Assembly: GCF_018614525.1 (NCBI RefSeq)
Contig: NZ_JAGGOL010000001.1
Span: 1-57,158 of the forward strand
Direction of reading: 5' to 3'
Length of the DNA stretch: 57,158 nucleotides
Origin: Streptomyces sp. ISL-11
GTDB taxonomy: Bacteria; Actinomycetota; Actinomycetes; Streptomycetales; Streptomycetaceae
How positions within the stretch are numbered: the first letter of the stretch is position 1; every line of letters begins with the position of its first letter. Both the position numbers and the translations under genes were made by a program. The notes beneath the pieces are model-generated. The model had not been told where the DNA came from. It ran no database searches and saw only the letters and a list, made by a program, of their open reading frames with translations. Shown here one piece after another: positions 8,645-18,864 of the stretch.

Positions 8645-10759
8645 TCAGTCGTTGCCGTTGCCCGAGGAGGGCGTGGTCTTGGCGATCTGCATCAGGAACT
8701 CGGCGTTGGACTTCGTCTGCTTCATCTTGTCGAGAAGCAGCTCGATGGCCTGCTGCGAGTCGAGCGCGTGCAGCACCCGGCGGAGCTTCCAGACGATCGC
8801 CAACTCGTCGGCGCCCAGGAGGATCTCCTCCTTGCGGGTACCGGACGGGTCGACGTCGACGGCCGGGAAGATGCGCTTGTCGGCGAGCTTCCGGTCGAGC
8901 TTGAGCTCCATGTTGCCGGTGCCCTTGAACTCCTCGAAGATCACCTCGTCCATGCGCGAGCCGGTCTCGACGAGCGCGGTGGCCAGGATGGTCAGCGAGC
9001 CGCCGTCCTCGATGTTGCGCGCGGCACCGAAGAACTTCTTCGGCGGGTAGAGCGCGGTCGAGTCGACACCACCGGACAGGATGCGGCCCGAGGCCGGGGC
9101 GGCCAGGTTGTAGGCGCGGCCCAGACGGGTGATCGAGTCCAGCAGGACCACCACGTCGTGACCCAGCTCCACGAGGCGCTTGGCGCGCTCGATGGCCAGC
9201 TCCGCGACGGTGGTGTGGTCCTCGGCCGGGCGGTCGAAGGTCGAGGAGATGACCTCGCCCTTGACCGACCGCTGCATGTCGGTGACCTCTTCCGGACGCT
9301 CGTCGACCAGGACGACCATCAGGTGGCACTCGGGGTTGTTGGTGGTGATCGCGTTGGCGATCGCCTGCATGATCATGGTCTTGCCGGTCTTCGGCGGGGC
9401 CACGATCAGACCGCGCTGGCCCTTGCCGATGGGGGCGACCAGGTCGATGATGCGGGTCGTCAGCACACCGGGGTCCGTCTCCAACCGCAGGCGGTCCTGC
9501 GGGTAGAGCGGGGTGAGCTTGCCGAACTCCGGGCGGCCGCGGCCCGTTTCGGGGGCCATGCCGTTCACCGAGTCGAGGCGTACGAGGGCGTTGAACTTCT
9601 CGCGCCGCTCGCCGTCCTTCGGCTGCCGGACCGCACCGGTGACGTGGTCACCCTTGCGCAGGCCGTTCTTACGGACCTGGGCGAGGGAGACGTAGACGTC
9701 GTTCGGGCCCGGCAGGTAGCCGGAGGTCCGGATGAACGCGTAGTTGTCGAGGATGTCGAGGATGCCCGCGACGGGGATCAGGACGTCGTCGTCGGAGACC
9801 TGCGGCTCGTTGCCGAAGCCGGCCTCCTCGCGGCCACGACGGCCACGGCGGTCGCGGTAGCGGCCACGACGGCCACGGCGGCCGCCCTCGAAGTCGTCCT
9901 CGTCCTGCGGGCCGCCCTGGGGGCCGCCCTGCGGCGCGCCACGGCCGTCGCGCTGCTGACGGTTGCCGCCCTGCTGGCCGGCGTCGTCACCGCGGCTGCC
10001 ACGGCGGTCACGGTCACGGTCACGCTCGCCGCGCTCGCCGCGCTGGCCACGCTCACCGCGGTCGCCGCGCTCACCGCGCTCGCCACGGTCCTGACGGTCG
10101 CGGCGGTCGCCCTTCTGGCCACGCTCGCCGCGGTCCTGGCGGTCGGTGCCCTTGGCGGCCTTGCCCTCGGCGGTGTCCAGCGCCGTCTCGGCCCTGGCCT
10201 CGGACCGCTCCTCGGTCCTTACCTCGGCCTTGGCCTCGGCGGCCGGCTCGGGGCTGCCGGAGGGCGCGGTGGCCCGACGGCGGCGGCGCTCGCCGGCCGG
10301 CTGCTCGTCGCTGCTCGGCTGGCCCGGGATCTCGATCTGCTGCTGGGCAGTGGCCTTCTCGGCCGGCTTCTCGGCCTTCTCGGCCTTGTCCGCGGTGGCC
10401 GCCTCACCCGTACGGGCCTTGGAGGTGGCGCGGCGCTTCGGCTTGGTCTCGGCGGCCTCGGCCGTCTCGGCGCTCTTGGCGGGCGCGGCGGAGCCGGCCT
10501 GCCGTTCCTTGATGACCTCGATCAGCTGGCCTTTGCGCATCCGCGCGGTGCCCTTGATGCCGAGGCTGGAGGCGAGCTGCTGGAGCTCGGCCAGGACCAT
10601 GGCGTCGAGGCCCGTGCCCGAGCGTCGCCGCTTGGGGGCGGTGGCAGCACCGGTGGCAGGCGCGGCGGGAGCGTCCGTGGCGGGCGCGGAGGCATTGCCG
10701 GCGGCACTGCTGGCAGTGCCGGAGGCGGTCACGCCCATCAGATCGGTGGTGTCGCTCAC
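8645..10759 (-). CDS. rho: Transcription termination factor Rho
   Basis: A hexameric RNA-dependent ATPase that terminates untranslated transcripts. From GTG at 10759 (AAGGA site upstream) it has 704 aa, much longer than the roughly 420-aa E. coli protein. The N-terminal SAP-like domain (about 35-80, [20 protein letters not shown]) is followed by a long, low-complexity, charged insertion (about 80-310) rich in [17 protein letters not shown] repeats, then the RNA-binding CSD (about 315-390) and the ATPase core with Walker A PPKTGKT near residue 470. Such insertions are typical of actinobacterial Rho. An in-frame open stretch continues upstream to 11050 but carries no good ribosome site. The gene has a long leader and a terminator at 8584-8619. 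Confidence 0.96.
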   Translation of the reverse strand: MSDTTDLMGVTASGTASSAAGNASAPATDAPAAPATGAATAPKRRRSGTGLDAMVLAELQQLASSLGIKGTARMRKGQLIEVIKERQAGSAAPAKSAETAEAAETKPKRRATSKARTGEAATADKAEKAEKPAEKATAQQQIEIPGQPSSDEQPAGERRRRRATAPSGSPEPAAEAKAEVRTEERSEARAETALDTAEGKAAKGTDRQDRGERGQKGDRRDRQDRGERGERGDRGERGQRGERGERDRDRDRRGSRGDDAGQQGGNRQQRDGRGAPQGGPQGGPQDEDDFEGGRRGRRGRYRDRRGRRGREEAGFGNEPQVSDDDVLIPVAGILDILDNYAFIRTSGYLPGPNDVYVSLAQVRKNGLRKGDHVTGAVRQPKDGERREKFNALVRLDSVNGMAPETGRGRPEFGKLTPLYPQDRLRLETDPGVLTTRIIDLVAPIGKGQRGLIVAPPKTGKTMIMQAIANAITTNNPECHLMVVLVDERPEEVTDMQRSVKGEVISSTFDRPAEDHTTVAELAIERAKRLVELGHDVVVLLDSITRLGRAYNLAAPASGRILSGGVDSTALYPPKKFFGAARNIEDGGSLTILATALVETGSRMDEVIFEEFKGTGNMELKLDRKLADKRIFPAVDVDPSGTRKEEILLGADELAIVWKLRRVLHALDSQQAIELLLDKMKQTKSNAEFLMQIAKTTPSSGNGND

Positions 10760-11140
10760 GAAGGGGTCCTTCCCTGGAGCGGGCGTCGGCCTGTCTGGCT
10801 CGGCGACCGGTTGTGCTGTCCGGCTGCGGTCTGGCTTTGCGGACCGGGCCGGGGCGGTGGTCCGCCGGTACGGCGGAAGAATCAGTTCATTGGTTCCGGC
10901 GTGAAGAATGAGGTGAAGACATGGAGTATCGGCTTCACTCATGTCGCCCACGCCGATTCCGGAGCGTGCTCGAATCTGCTCAGGCAGGCTGCTCAGGCAG
11001 TTTGGGAGGCTCCCGGAAGAAAAGCGGTCCCTGATCGGGACACAGAGCACCGAGCCGATGTGGCTTCGAGTGCAGACTTGAGGTTAACACTACCGGATCC
11101 CACAAACATTCCCCCTCTCAAAGACCGGCAACCGCTATTT
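10760..11140 (-). promoter_or_regulatory. Long rho leader and promoter region
   Basis: There are about 415 bases between rho and thrB. On the minus strand TAGTGT (11092-11087) resembles a Streptomyces -10 box, but I see no good -35. If used, it gives a leader of about 320 nt. The leader keeps the rho frame open from 11050, including an ATG whose reading begins [13 protein letters not shown], so a leader peptide or alternative N-terminus is possible. Rho is autogenously attenuated in other bacteria; the long leader would allow this here, but it is inference. Confidence 0.4.
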
Positions 11141-11141
11141 T

Positions 11142-11172
11142 CGCGCGGCCGGGTGGTCCCCCCGGCCGCGCG
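11142..11172 (-). terminator. Terminator downstream of thrB
   Basis: Perfect 12-bp arms (11142-11153 and 11161-11172) with a seven-base loop, beginning three bases after the thrB stop and followed on the minus strand by AAAATAG. It separates thrB from the rho promoter region. Confidence 0.75.
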
Positions 11173-11175
11173 CTG

Positions 11176-12090
11176 TCAGGCGAGCGGCAGCACGCTCGTC
11201 CCCCCGGCGTCGAGGGCCAGCCGGTTGGCCGCCCACCCCTCGCCCGCCAGCCGTGCGACCTTGTCGGCCGCACCGTTCTCGACCAGTGCCAGGACCGTGG
11301 GGCCCGCACCGGAGATGACCGCGGGGACGCCGTCCGCGCGCAGTCGGTTGACCAGGGCCACGCTCTCCGGCATCGCCGGGGCGCGATAGTCCTGGTGGAG
11401 CCGGTCCTCGGTGGCCGGCAGCAGCAGCTCGGGGCGCCTGGTCAGGGCCTCCACGAGCAGGGCCGCGCGCCCGGCGTTGGCCGCCGCGTCCACATGGGGG
11501 ACGCTGCGCGGCAGCAGCCCCCGGGCGGTCTCGGTCAGGACCGGTTTCGCGGGTACGAAGACCACCGGAACGATGGAATCCGCAGGGTTCATCCGAATGG
11601 CCCGCGCCACTCCGGACTCCATCCACGCCAGGGTGAAGCCGCCGAGCAGACAGGCCGCGACGTTGTCGGGGTGGCCCTCGATCTCCGTGGCGAGCTCCAG
11701 CAGCGCCGCGTCGTCGAGCTTCTCGGCCCCGCCTATGGTCACGGCGCGGGCGGCGACTATGCCCGCGCAGATGGCGGCGGAGGAGGAGCCGAGGCCCCGG
11801 CCGTGCGGGATGCGGTTGGCGCAGACGACCTCCAGGCCGCGCGGCTGGCCGCCGAGCAGGTCGAAAGCGGTGCGCAGGCTCCGTACGAGCAGGTGGTTCT
11901 CGTCGCGCGGCAGGGTCTCGGCGCCCTCGCCCGCGATGTCGATGTGCAGACCGGACTCGGCCACCCGGACCACGACGTCGTCGTAGAGGCCCAGGGACAG
12001 GCCGAGGGCGTCGAAGCCGGGTCCGAGATTTGCGCTGGTGGCGGGGGTGCGCACGCGGACAGCGGCGGCGCGGAAGGCGGGACCGGCCAT
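11176..12090 (-). CDS. thrB: Homoserine kinase
   Basis: Phosphorylates homoserine to O-phosphohomoserine, the substrate of threonine synthase. A GHMP-kinase fold is shown by the ATP-binding loop PHGRGLGSSSAAICAG near residue 91 and by the N-terminal ATSANLGPGFDALG near residue 16. Length 304 aa is normal. Start is ATG at 12090, with AAGGAG about 12 bases upstream, rather far. It lies downstream of thrC, separated by 306 bases that carry a repeat hairpin, so it may have its own promoter. Confidence 0.95.
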   Translation of the reverse strand: MAGPAFRAAAVRVRTPATSANLGPGFDALGLSLGLYDDVVVRVAESGLHIDIAGEGAETLPRDENHLLVRSLRTAFDLLGGQPRGLEVVCANRIPHGRGLGSSSAAICAGIVAARAVTIGGAEKLDDAALLELATEIEGHPDNVAACLLGGFTLAWMESGVARAIRMNPADSIVPVVFVPAKPVLTETARGLLPRSVPHVDAAANAGRAALLVEALTRRPELLLPATEDRLHQDYRAPAMPESVALVNRLRADGVPAVISGAGPTVLALVENGAADKVARLAGEGWAANRLALDAGGTSVLPLA

Positions 12091-12321
12091 CGCTCGATGA
12101 CTCTCCTTGGTGTGGCCTCGGTGGGGCGTGCAACGTCCGCAAGGGCCGTGACGGCGATGCCGCGTGGGGGGCGGCAGCGGTCTGCGACGGGGCGGAGTGA
12201 GTACAGCCTATCGAAGGAAGGTTCTGCGGCGACATAGGGCGCACGGGAGGCGCACGATGCGTGTCGCCTGCGGCGCGCCGGGTATGTGGCGGCGTGGGGT
12301 GGATGTGCCGGTTACGGCGTG

Positions 12322-12362
12322 TCCTCAATCGCCGGATTCAGCCTGTGTCCGGCGATTGAGGA
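12322..12362. repeat. Palindromic intergenic repeat TCCTCAATCGCCGGA
   Basis: Perfect 15-bp arms (12322-12336 and 12348-12362) around an 11-base loop, in the thrC-thrB gap. The same core TCCGGCGATTGAG recurs at 35663-35677 and 42410-42422. It may act as the thrC terminator and looks like a dispersed intergenic repeat family. The rest of the 306-base gap 12091-12396 holds no gene that I can see. Confidence 0.7.
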
Positions 12363-12396
12363 CCGGGGTCCCGGGCGGAGCCCCGCGTACGAACCG

Positions 12397-13485
12397 TCAG
12401 ACGAGCCCCAGCCGCTGCGCGGCAACCGCGGCGTCCACCGGAACGGTGACCGGCTGCGGCGCGCCCGCCACCGCCCAGTCGGGGTCCTTCAGGCCGTTGC
12501 CCGTGACCGTACAGACGATCCGCTGACCCGGGTCGACCAGGCCCAGCTCCGCGGCCTTGAGCAGACCCGCGACGCTCGCCGCCGAGGCGGGCTCGACGAA
12601 GACGCCCTCCTGGGAGGCCAACAGGCGGTAGGCGGCCAGGATCTGTCGGTCGGTCACCTCGTCGATGAGGCCGCCGGAATCGTCCCGCGCCTCCTCGGCG
12701 AACCGCCAGGAGGCGGGGTTGCCGATGCGGATCGCGGTGGCGATGGTGTGCGGGTCCTTCACCGGCTCGCCGCGCACGATCGGCGCCGAACCGGAGGCCT
12801 GGAAGCCCCACATGCGCGGCTTGCGGGAGGAGATCCCGTCGGTGGCGTACTCGCGGTAGCCCCGCCAGTAGGCGGTGATGTTGCCCGCGTTGCCGACCGG
12901 CAGGACGTGGATGTCGGGCGCGTCGCCGAGCGCGTCGACGATCTCGAAGGCCGCGGTCTTCTGGCCCTCGATGCGCACCGGGTTGACCGAGTTGACCAGC
13001 GCGACCGGGTACTGGTCGGACAGGCCGCGGGCGAGCGTCAGGCAGTCGTCGAAGTTGCCGTCGACCTGGAGGATGCGGGCGCCGTGGACCAGCGCCTGAC
13101 CCATCTTGCCGAGCGCGATCTTGCCCTGCGGCACCAGGACGGCGCAGACCATTCCGGCGCGTACGGCGTAGGCGGCGGCCGAGGCGGAGGTGTTGCCGGT
13201 GGAGGCGCAGATGACGGCCTTGGCGCCCTCCTCCTTCGCCCGGGTGATGGCCATGGTCATGCCGCGGTCCTTGAAGGACCCGGTGGGGTTGGCGCCCTCG
13301 ACCTTCAGGTGCACCTCGCAGCCGGTGCGCTCGGAGAGCACCTGGGCGGGGACGAGCGGCGTGCCGCCCTCGCGCAGCGTGACGACCGGCGTGTCGGCCG
13401 TGACCGGCAGCCGGTCGCGGTACTCCTCGATGATGCCGCGCCACTGGTGGGTGCCCGGCGCCTGGCGGCTGTTGTTGGCAGACAT
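12397..13485 (-). CDS. thrC: Threonine synthase
   Basis: A PLP enzyme converting O-phosphohomoserine to threonine. The PLP lysine is in [11 protein letters not shown] (about K75), with the phosphate-binding loop [12 protein letters not shown] near residue 200. Length 362 aa fits the shorter actinobacterial class. ATG at 13485 sits 15 bases after the hom stop, with GGGGAG as ribosome site, so hom-thrC form an operon. The hairpin at 12322-12362 follows the gene. Confidence 0.95.
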   Translation of the reverse strand: MSANNSRQAPGTHQWRGIIEEYRDRLPVTADTPVVTLREGGTPLVPAQVLSERTGCEVHLKVEGANPTGSFKDRGMTMAITRAKEEGAKAVICASTGNTSASAAAYAVRAGMVCAVLVPQGKIALGKMGQALVHGARILQVDGNFDDCLTLARGLSDQYPVALVNSVNPVRIEGQKTAAFEIVDALGDAPDIHVLPVGNAGNITAYWRGYREYATDGISSRKPRMWGFQASGSAPIVRGEPVKDPHTIATAIRIGNPASWRFAEEARDDSGGLIDEVTDRQILAAYRLLASQEGVFVEPASAASVAGLLKAAELGLVDPGQRIVCTVTGNGLKDPDWAVAGAPQPVTVPVDAAVAAQRLGLV

Positions 13486-13502
13486 TGCTCTCGTAACTCC
13501 CC

Positions 13503-14795
13503 TTATTCGCCTTCGACGCGCATGATGCTCGCGACCCCGCGGACCGTGTCCAGATTCCGCAGCGCCCCGACGGTCGCCGAGAGGGCGGCGTCGGGAGCAC
13601 GGTGGGTGACCACGACGAGAGACGCCTCGCCGTCCTTGCCCGTCTGGCGGACCGTGTCGATGGAGACGTCGTGCTCGGCGAAGACGGTGGCGACCTGGGC
13701 CAGGACACCGGGCTTGTCGGCCACGTCCAGGCTGATGTGGTAGCGCGTGACCACGTCGCCCATCGGGCTGACCGGCAGGCGCGTGTAGGCGGACTCCCCG
13801 GGTCCGGTGGACTCGGCGAGCTTGTTGCGGCAGACGGCCACGAGGTCGCCGAGGACCGCGGAGGCGGTCGGCGAGCCGCCCGCGCCGGGCCCGTAGAACA
13901 TCAGCCGGCCGGCCGCCTCGGCCTCGACGAAGACGGCGTTGTACGCCTCGCGCACGGAGGCGAGCGGGTGGCTGAGCGGGATCATCGCCGGGTGTACCCG
14001 CGCGGTGACCGACCGCCCGTCCGCGGCGCGCTCGCAGATCGCCAGCAGCTTGATGGTGCAGCCCATCCGCTTCGCGGAAGCGAAGTCGGCGGCGGTGACC
14101 TCCGTCATGCCCTCGCGATAGACGTCGTCGAGCCGTACGCGCGTGTGGAAGGCGATCCCGGCGAGGATCGCGGCCTTGGCGGCGGCGTCGAAGCCCTCGA
14201 CGTCGGCGGTCGGGTCGGCCTCGGCGTACCCCAGGGCGGTGGCCTCGTCGAGCGCCTCGGAGTAGCCGGCGCCGCTGGAGTCCATCTTGTCGAGGATGAA
14301 GTTGGTGGTGCCGTTGACGATGCCGAGCACCCGGTTGACCTTGTCGCCGGCCAGGGACTCGCGCAGCGGCCGGACCAGCGGGATGGCGCCCGCGACGGCG
14401 GCCTCGTAGTAGAGGTCGGCGCCGTACTCCTCGGCCTTGGCGTGCAGGGCCGCGCCGTCGCCGGCGAGCAGGGCCTTGTTGGCGGAGACGACGCTCGCGC
14501 CGTGCTCGAAGGCGGTGGTGATGAGGGCGCGGGCCGGCTCGATGCCGCCGATGACCTCGACGACCACGTCGATGTCACCGCGTTTGACCAGCGCGGTGGC
14601 GTCGGTGGTGATCAGCTCCTCGGGCACGCCCGCGCGGACCCGGCCCGGCCGGCGGACGGCGATGCCCGCGAGCTCGACCGGCGCACCGATGCGGGCCGTG
14701 AGGTCGGCGGCGTGCGTCGTCATGATGCGCGCCACCTCTGAGCCGACCACTCCACAGCCCAGCAGCGCCACCTTCAGCGGACGCGTACGCATCAT
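13503..14795 (-). CDS. hom: Homoserine dehydrogenase
   Basis: Reduces aspartate semialdehyde to homoserine at the branch to threonine and methionine. The NAD(P) fold [15 protein letters not shown] lies at residues 8-22, the catalytic region includes SANKALLA (about 103) and NGTTNFIL (about 160), and a C-terminal ACT domain (about 350-429, [17 protein letters not shown]) points to feedback control by threonine. I chose ATG at 14795, which follows AGGGGTCGG; the frame is open to 14918 but those residues do not look like the family. 430 aa. lysA lies 112 bases upstream on the same strand. Confidence 0.95.
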   Translation of the reverse strand: MMRTRPLKVALLGCGVVGSEVARIMTTHAADLTARIGAPVELAGIAVRRPGRVRAGVPEELITTDATALVKRGDIDVVVEVIGGIEPARALITTAFEHGASVVSANKALLAGDGAALHAKAEEYGADLYYEAAVAGAIPLVRPLRESLAGDKVNRVLGIVNGTTNFILDKMDSSGAGYSEALDEATALGYAEADPTADVEGFDAAAKAAILAGIAFHTRVRLDDVYREGMTEVTAADFASAKRMGCTIKLLAICERAADGRSVTARVHPAMIPLSHPLASVREAYNAVFVEAEAAGRLMFYGPGAGGSPTASAVLGDLVAVCRNKLAESTGPGESAYTRLPVSPMGDVVTRYHISLDVADKPGVLAQVATVFAEHDVSIDTVRQTGKDGEASLVVVTHRAPDAALSATVGALRNLDTVRGVASIMRVEGE

Positions 14796-14907
14796 CCGAC
14801 CCCTGCTTCTCATCGATACAGCCTTGAACATCTTGGGTAGTGCACCAGTCTCACTCACCGGACGGGGGTTTCCGTCCCCCGTCCAGTATCCGAGATCTTT
14901 ATTTCGG

Positions 14908-16299
14908 TCAGCCGACATCGAGACGAAGAAGGTCTTCCTCGGTCTCGCGCCGGACGATCACTCGCGCCGCGCCGGCCCGCACCGCCACCACCGGCGGGCG
15001 CAGCGCGTGGTTGTAGTTGCTGGCCATGGACCGGCAGTACGCGCCGGTGGCCGGCACGGCGAGGAGGTCGCCGGGCGCGATGTCGGCGGGCAGGAAGGCG
15101 TCGCGTACGACGATGTCACCGGATTCACAGTGCTTGCCGACGACGCGCGAGAGCATCGGCTGGGCGGTGGAGGTCCGGGAGGCCAGCGCGACGCTGTACT
15201 CGGCGTCGTACAGCGCGGTGCGGATGTTGTCGGACATGCCGCCGTCCACGCTCACGTACGTCCGCAGGCCCGGCAGCTCCTTGACGGTGCCCACCTCGTA
15301 CAGCGTGAAGGCCGTCGGGCCGACGATCGCGCGGCCCGGCTCGACGGAGATCCGCGGGACGGCGAGCCCGGCGGCGGCGCACTCGCGGGTGACGATCTCC
15401 CGCAGCGCCGTGGCGATCTCGCGCGGCTCGCGCGGGTCGTCGTCGGAGGTGTAGGCGATGCCGAGGCCGCCGCCGAGGTCGATCTCGGGCAGCTCGACGC
15501 CGTGCTCGTCGCGGATGTCGCGCAGCAGACCGATGACGCGGTGGGCGGCCACCTCGAAGCCGGAGGTGTCGAAGATCTGCGAACCGATGTGGGAGTGGAT
15601 GCCGATGAGCTCCAGCCCGTCGAGCTTGAGCGCGCGGCGGACGGCCTCGGCGGCCTGCCCGCCGGCGAGCGCGAGGCCGAACTTCTGGTCCTCGTGGGCG
15701 GTGGCGATGAACTCGTGGGTGTGCGCCTCGACGCCGACGGTCACCCGGATCTGGACGCGCTGCCGCTTGCCGAGCCGCTCGGCGATGTGCGCGACGCGGA
15801 CGATCTCCTGGAAGGAGTCGAGGACGATCCGCCCGACGCCGGCCTCGACGGCACGGGTGATCTCCTGGACGGACTTGTTGTTGCCGTGCAGAGCGATGCG
15901 CTCGGCGGGCATCCCGGCGGCGAGCGCGGTGGCCAGCTCGCCCTCGGAGCAGACGTCGAGGTTGAGCCCCTCCTCGTGCAGCCAGCGCACGACGGCGCGG
16001 GAGAGGAACGCCTTGCCGGCGTAGAAGACGTCGGCGTCCGTGCCGAACGCCTCGCGCCAGGCCCGGCAGCGGGAGCGGAAGTCGTCCTCGTCGAGGAAGT
16101 AGGCGGGCGTGCCGAACTCCTCGGCGAGCCCGGTGACGCTGCGGCCGCCGACCGTGATGACGCCGTCCGCGTCACGGCCGACGGTACGGGCCCAGACGCG
16201 TGGGTCGAGGGCGTTGAGGTCGGCGGGCGGGGCGGCGTAATGCCCCTCGGGAAGCACGTCGGCGTAGCGGGGCCCGGCGGGGTGGGCGGAACGGCTCAT
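14908..16299 (-). CDS. lysA: Diaminopimelate decarboxylase
   Basis: A PLP enzyme of the alanine-racemase fold that converts meso-diaminopimelate to lysine. The PLP lysine is in [15 protein letters not shown] (about K76), the phosphate loop is [17 protein letters not shown] follows near residue 327, and the Cys contributed across the dimer is in CESGDIV (about 394). The C-terminal [12 protein letters not shown] is also typical. 463 aa, complete. nrtL starts 15 bases upstream, so the two are likely co-transcribed. Confidence 0.96.
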   Translation of the reverse strand: MSRSAHPAGPRYADVLPEGHYAAPPADLNALDPRVWARTVGRDADGVITVGGRSVTGLAEEFGTPAYFLDEDDFRSRCRAWREAFGTDADVFYAGKAFLSRAVVRWLHEEGLNLDVCSEGELATALAAGMPAERIALHGNNKSVQEITRAVEAGVGRIVLDSFQEIVRVAHIAERLGKRQRVQIRVTVGVEAHTHEFIATAHEDQKFGLALAGGQAAEAVRRALKLDGLELIGIHSHIGSQIFDTSGFEVAAHRVIGLLRDIRDEHGVELPEIDLGGGLGIAYTSDDDPREPREIATALREIVTRECAAAGLAVPRISVEPGRAIVGPTAFTLYEVGTVKELPGLRTYVSVDGGMSDNIRTALYDAEYSVALASRTSTAQPMLSRVVGKHCESGDIVVRDAFLPADIAPGDLLAVPATGAYCRSMASNYNHALRPPVVAVRAGAARVIVRRETEEDLLRLDVG

Positions 16300-16314
16300 G
16301 GTCTCTGAATCCCC

Positions 16315-17133
16315 TCAGAGGTGTGCGGGTGCGGTGATGCCGAGCTGGTGGAGGCCGTCAGCCAGCACCTTGCCCGTGGCCTCGGCGAGGGCCAGGCGGG
16401 CGCGGTGAACGGCCAAGGGTTTCTCGTCACCGCGGGGCAGCGTGGGGCACGTGGCCGTCCAGCGGAGGAAGGCGTCGGCGAGACGTTCGAGGTGCCGGGC
16501 GAGCCGCTCGGGGGTGCGGGCGACGGTGACGCGGGCGTGATCGGCGAGGGCGGCGAGCAGGGCGGTGGCGTCGCCGTGGAGCTCGCCGGGCTCGGACGCG
16601 AATCCCAGGTCACGGGCGTTGCGCAGGAGTGCCTGGCTACGGGCGTGGGCGTACCGGACGCGGAAGAGGGGGTTGCTCTCGCGCTGGACGAGCAGCTCGG
16701 CGCGGTCGAGACCGGGCGGGGAGACCAGACTCCAGCGGGCGGCGTCGGCACCGAGCCGGTGGAGGAGGCCGGGGGACGGCTGGGGCAGCGGCAGCGCCTC
16801 GGCGGATCTCCGCTCCGTCAGCAGACTCCGGACGATCTGCCCGGCGGAGTCCCCGGCGAGGGTGATGTTGAGGAATCCCGGTCCGGCGATCTCCACGCGG
16901 GCGATGCCGGGTTCGGCGGCGAGCCGGCGGCGCAGCACCTCGGCGGCCTCGCGGGCGGGCCGGCCGGTCTCCTGGGCGACGCGCAGGGCGACATTGGTGG
17001 CGTAATCGCCGCATCCCGGCCGCGGTGGAACCCGTACGGTGACCCGCTCCGGCGCGACCGCGGGCAGCTCGTCTGCCTCGACGGCGCGGCGCACGGTGCG
17101 CAACACGGTGCGGGTGAGATCGGCGGGGGTCAC
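16315..17133 (-). CDS. nrtL: ArgS-related anticodon-binding protein NrtL
   Basis: A 272-aa relative of arginyl-tRNA synthetase that lacks the catalytic domain. The N-terminal part resembles the ArgS additional domain 1 (GDYATNVALRVAQETGRPA near 42, IAGPGFLNITL near 83). The C-terminal half resembles the DALR anticodon-binding domain (NPLFRVRYAHARSQALLRNA near 155). No HIGH or KMSKS motif is present, so aminoacylation is not expected. The name follows the annotation used for this actinobacterial family next to lysA. The role is unknown; tRNA-Arg binding or control of lysine genes are possibilities. Start is GTG at 17133. TAGGCT ends seven bases before the GTG, suggesting a leaderless transcript. 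Confidence 0.8.
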   Translation of the reverse strand: MTPADLTRTVLRTVRRAVEADELPAVAPERVTVRVPPRPGCGDYATNVALRVAQETGRPAREAAEVLRRRLAAEPGIARVEIAGPGFLNITLAGDSAGQIVRSLLTERRSAEALPLPQPSPGLLHRLGADAARWSLVSPPGLDRAELLVQRESNPLFRVRYAHARSQALLRNARDLGFASEPGELHGDATALLAALADHARVTVARTPERLARHLERLADAFLRWTATCPTLPRGDEKPLAVHRARLALAEATGKVLADGLHQLGITAPAHL

Positions 17134-17207
17134 AGGGCCAAGCCTAGGGGAGAAGGGGGGCGGCCCGGCGAACAGGTTTCACGTACTGGGACGGAACGGC
17201 CCCTGTC

Positions 17208-17675
17208 CTACTCTCCCCCGTAGATGAACTCGACCCCGCGCACGGCTTCCACGTCCCCCGGGGCGGTGGCCCCCGGGGACGGGTCGCCACCCTCTGCCCC
17301 GCGGCGCCGCATCAGTCTCCGGACGACCCGGACCATCTCGGTCGGCTCGAACGGCTTGGCCAGGAACGCGTCGACCCCGGCGGACCGTCCGCTGTCGACC
17401 TCCAGCTGGGTGCACGCACTGATGATCGCGATCGGTATGTCATGGGTCCGCGCGTCGGCCCGCAGTCGCGCGGCCGTGTGCAGCCCGTCGAGCCGGGGCA
17501 TGACGACGTCCAGGGTCACCACATCGGGGCGTACGCGGTGCACGATCTCCAGGCACTCGGCACCATCGGCCGCGGTCACGACCTCGAAGCCTTCAAGTTC
17601 GAGGTTGACCCTGATCAGCTGCCGGATGACCTTGTTGTCGTCGACGACAAGGACCCGGCCGGACAAGCCAGGCAC
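17208..17675 (-). CDS. Single-domain response regulator
   Basis: A receiver domain of 155 aa without an output domain. Acidic pocket DD at residues 10-11 (VLVVDDNK), phospho-acceptor Asp near residue 53 (VVTLDVVMPRLDG), conserved Ser near 81 (AIISA) and Lys near 103 (FLAKPFEP). The last 30 residues are a disordered-looking tail. I start at GTG 17675 (VPGLSGRVLVVDD); the frame extends to 17858 but the extra codons look non-coding. No histidine kinase is adjacent, so this is an orphan regulator acting by protein contacts. Confidence 0.88.
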   Translation of the reverse strand: MPGLSGRVLVVDDNKVIRQLIRVNLELEGFEVVTAADGAECLEIVHRVRPDVVTLDVVMPRLDGLHTAARLRADARTHDIPIAIISACTQLEVDSGRSAGVDAFLAKPFEPTEMVRVVRRLMRRRGAEGGDPSPGATAPGDVEAVRGVEFIYGGE

Positions 17676-17877
17676 AACCCGAGAGTAAGCGCGCCCGCCG
17701 TGCTGCGTCCGGGTTTTCCCCACTTCCACCCCGTGCGGGCGAGCTTTCCCCGAGCACCCCCGGTTCCCCCGGCCCGCGCACCGCTTCCACGGCCCCGCGA
17801 CCTCCCGCAATGACGTTGCGGGACACCCTTCGGGAGCTGGTAGTGTTCTACCCGTCACCGCGACAAGCGGCCGACCC

Positions 17878-17949
17878 GCCCCCGTAGCTCAGGGGATAGA
17901 GCAACGGCCTCCGGAGCCGTGTGCGCAGGTTCGAATCCTGCCGGGGGCA
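17878..17949 (+). tRNA. tRNA-Arg (anticodon CCG)
   Basis: Complete cloverleaf: acceptor arms GCCCCCG and CGGGGGC, D-arm GCTC...GAGC, anticodon stem ACGGC/GCCGT with loop CTCCGGA (anticodon CCG, reading CGG), and T-arm GCAGG TTCGAAT CCTGC. Discriminator base A at 17949; CCA is not fully encoded. Accessory genes follow it, and tRNA 3' ends are common integration sites. Confidence 0.97.
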
Positions 17950-17967
17950 CTTCGCAGGAAGTGCCCG

Positions 17968-18007
17968 AAGACCCCGCCATCAGCGATATCGCTGATGGCG
18001 GGGTCTT
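17968..18007 (+). terminator. 40-bp perfect palindrome after tRNA-Arg
   Basis: Two exact 20-base halves with no loop, centred between 17987 and 17988, starting 19 bases after the tRNA. It probably folds into a strong terminator. A perfect loopless palindrome is unusual and may have another role, for example as a binding site. Confidence 0.75.
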
Positions 18008-18140
18008 GGCGTATGTGCAGCCGTGTGCCGCTGAGCGGCCATGTGACAGACCCTGCGGCCTATTTGTGGTCTGGATCTTGCCGACGTAAATCGGGAGGCG
18101 ACAGGGCAGGGGGACACGAAACACTTCTCAGGTGATCGTG

Positions 18141-18773
18141 ATGCAGCCCGTCCTGGAGATCTACCCACCTGATGGCTTTGTCCTCTGGCCTGTCGCCGAG
18201 GTCGAGCAGTTCAGCTATCTGCCACTCAGCGGTGAGCTCGCACCTGAAGAGGTCGGGACAGCGGTGATGCGCATCGCCAGTTGCAACGACATCGACCCCG
18301 GGCATGATGACCGCCCGCCACGGCCCGCCGACCCGCTCGGGTCGTTCCTGCATGGACTGCTGACATTCGACAACCCCTTTGCGGCCGGGGGCATGCGGGT
18401 CACGGACAGCCACAAAGGCACCACCTTCCTACCCGGATGCTGCAATGGGCTGGAGGACTGGCGGGACTGGCGCGAGGTCGTCGACGGCAGCGGCCACGCC
18501 TCCTTCGGCCACGACCCCGACCCATTCGCCGAGCGTTTCGGTGACACCGTCCGGTTGACCGTCGATGCCGAGCAGAGCGACAGCCCGGTGATCGAGCTGT
18601 CCGTCACGGAGCTCCGCCACCTGATGGACGGCGCCGAGCGTGACCTGGCCCGCTTTCTTTCGGTGGCCTTTGACTGGGCGTCTCAGTACCTGCCCGACCA
18701 CTTCACCCCCGTTGCTGCCGCCCTCGCGCGGGCCCTCGCCATGCCCGCGTCGGCGGTACCGGCCAAGCCGTAG
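18141..18773 (+). CDS. Hypothetical protein
   Basis: I do not recognise the family. The protein (210 aa) is acidic and has no signal peptide or membrane helix. It has a possible zinc-like cluster PGCCNGLEDW near residue 97, and a Trp-rich patch follows it. The distribution of acidic and hydrophobic residues suggests a globular cytosolic protein. ATG at 18141 is preceded by AGGTGA with seven bases spacing; a GTG three codons upstream is an alternative. Codon bias is typical for the strain, supporting a real gene. It is the first gene after the tRNA and has no obvious operon partner. Confidence 0.7.
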   Translation: MQPVLEIYPPDGFVLWPVAEVEQFSYLPLSGELAPEEVGTAVMRIASCNDIDPGHDDRPPRPADPLGSFLHGLLTFDNPFAAGGMRVTDSHKGTTFLPGCCNGLEDWRDWREVVDGSGHASFGHDPDPFAERFGDTVRLTVDAEQSDSPVIELSVTELRHLMDGAERDLARFLSVAFDWASQYLPDHFTPVAAALARALAMPASAVPAKP

Positions 18774-18864
18774 GTTCGCCGGTACTCCTCCGCAGCGGGA
18801 CAGGCAACGGGCGCCAGGGCGTTTCAAGGGGCCGCCTGTCGAGCCAGGCGGCCCCTTTGGGTCA

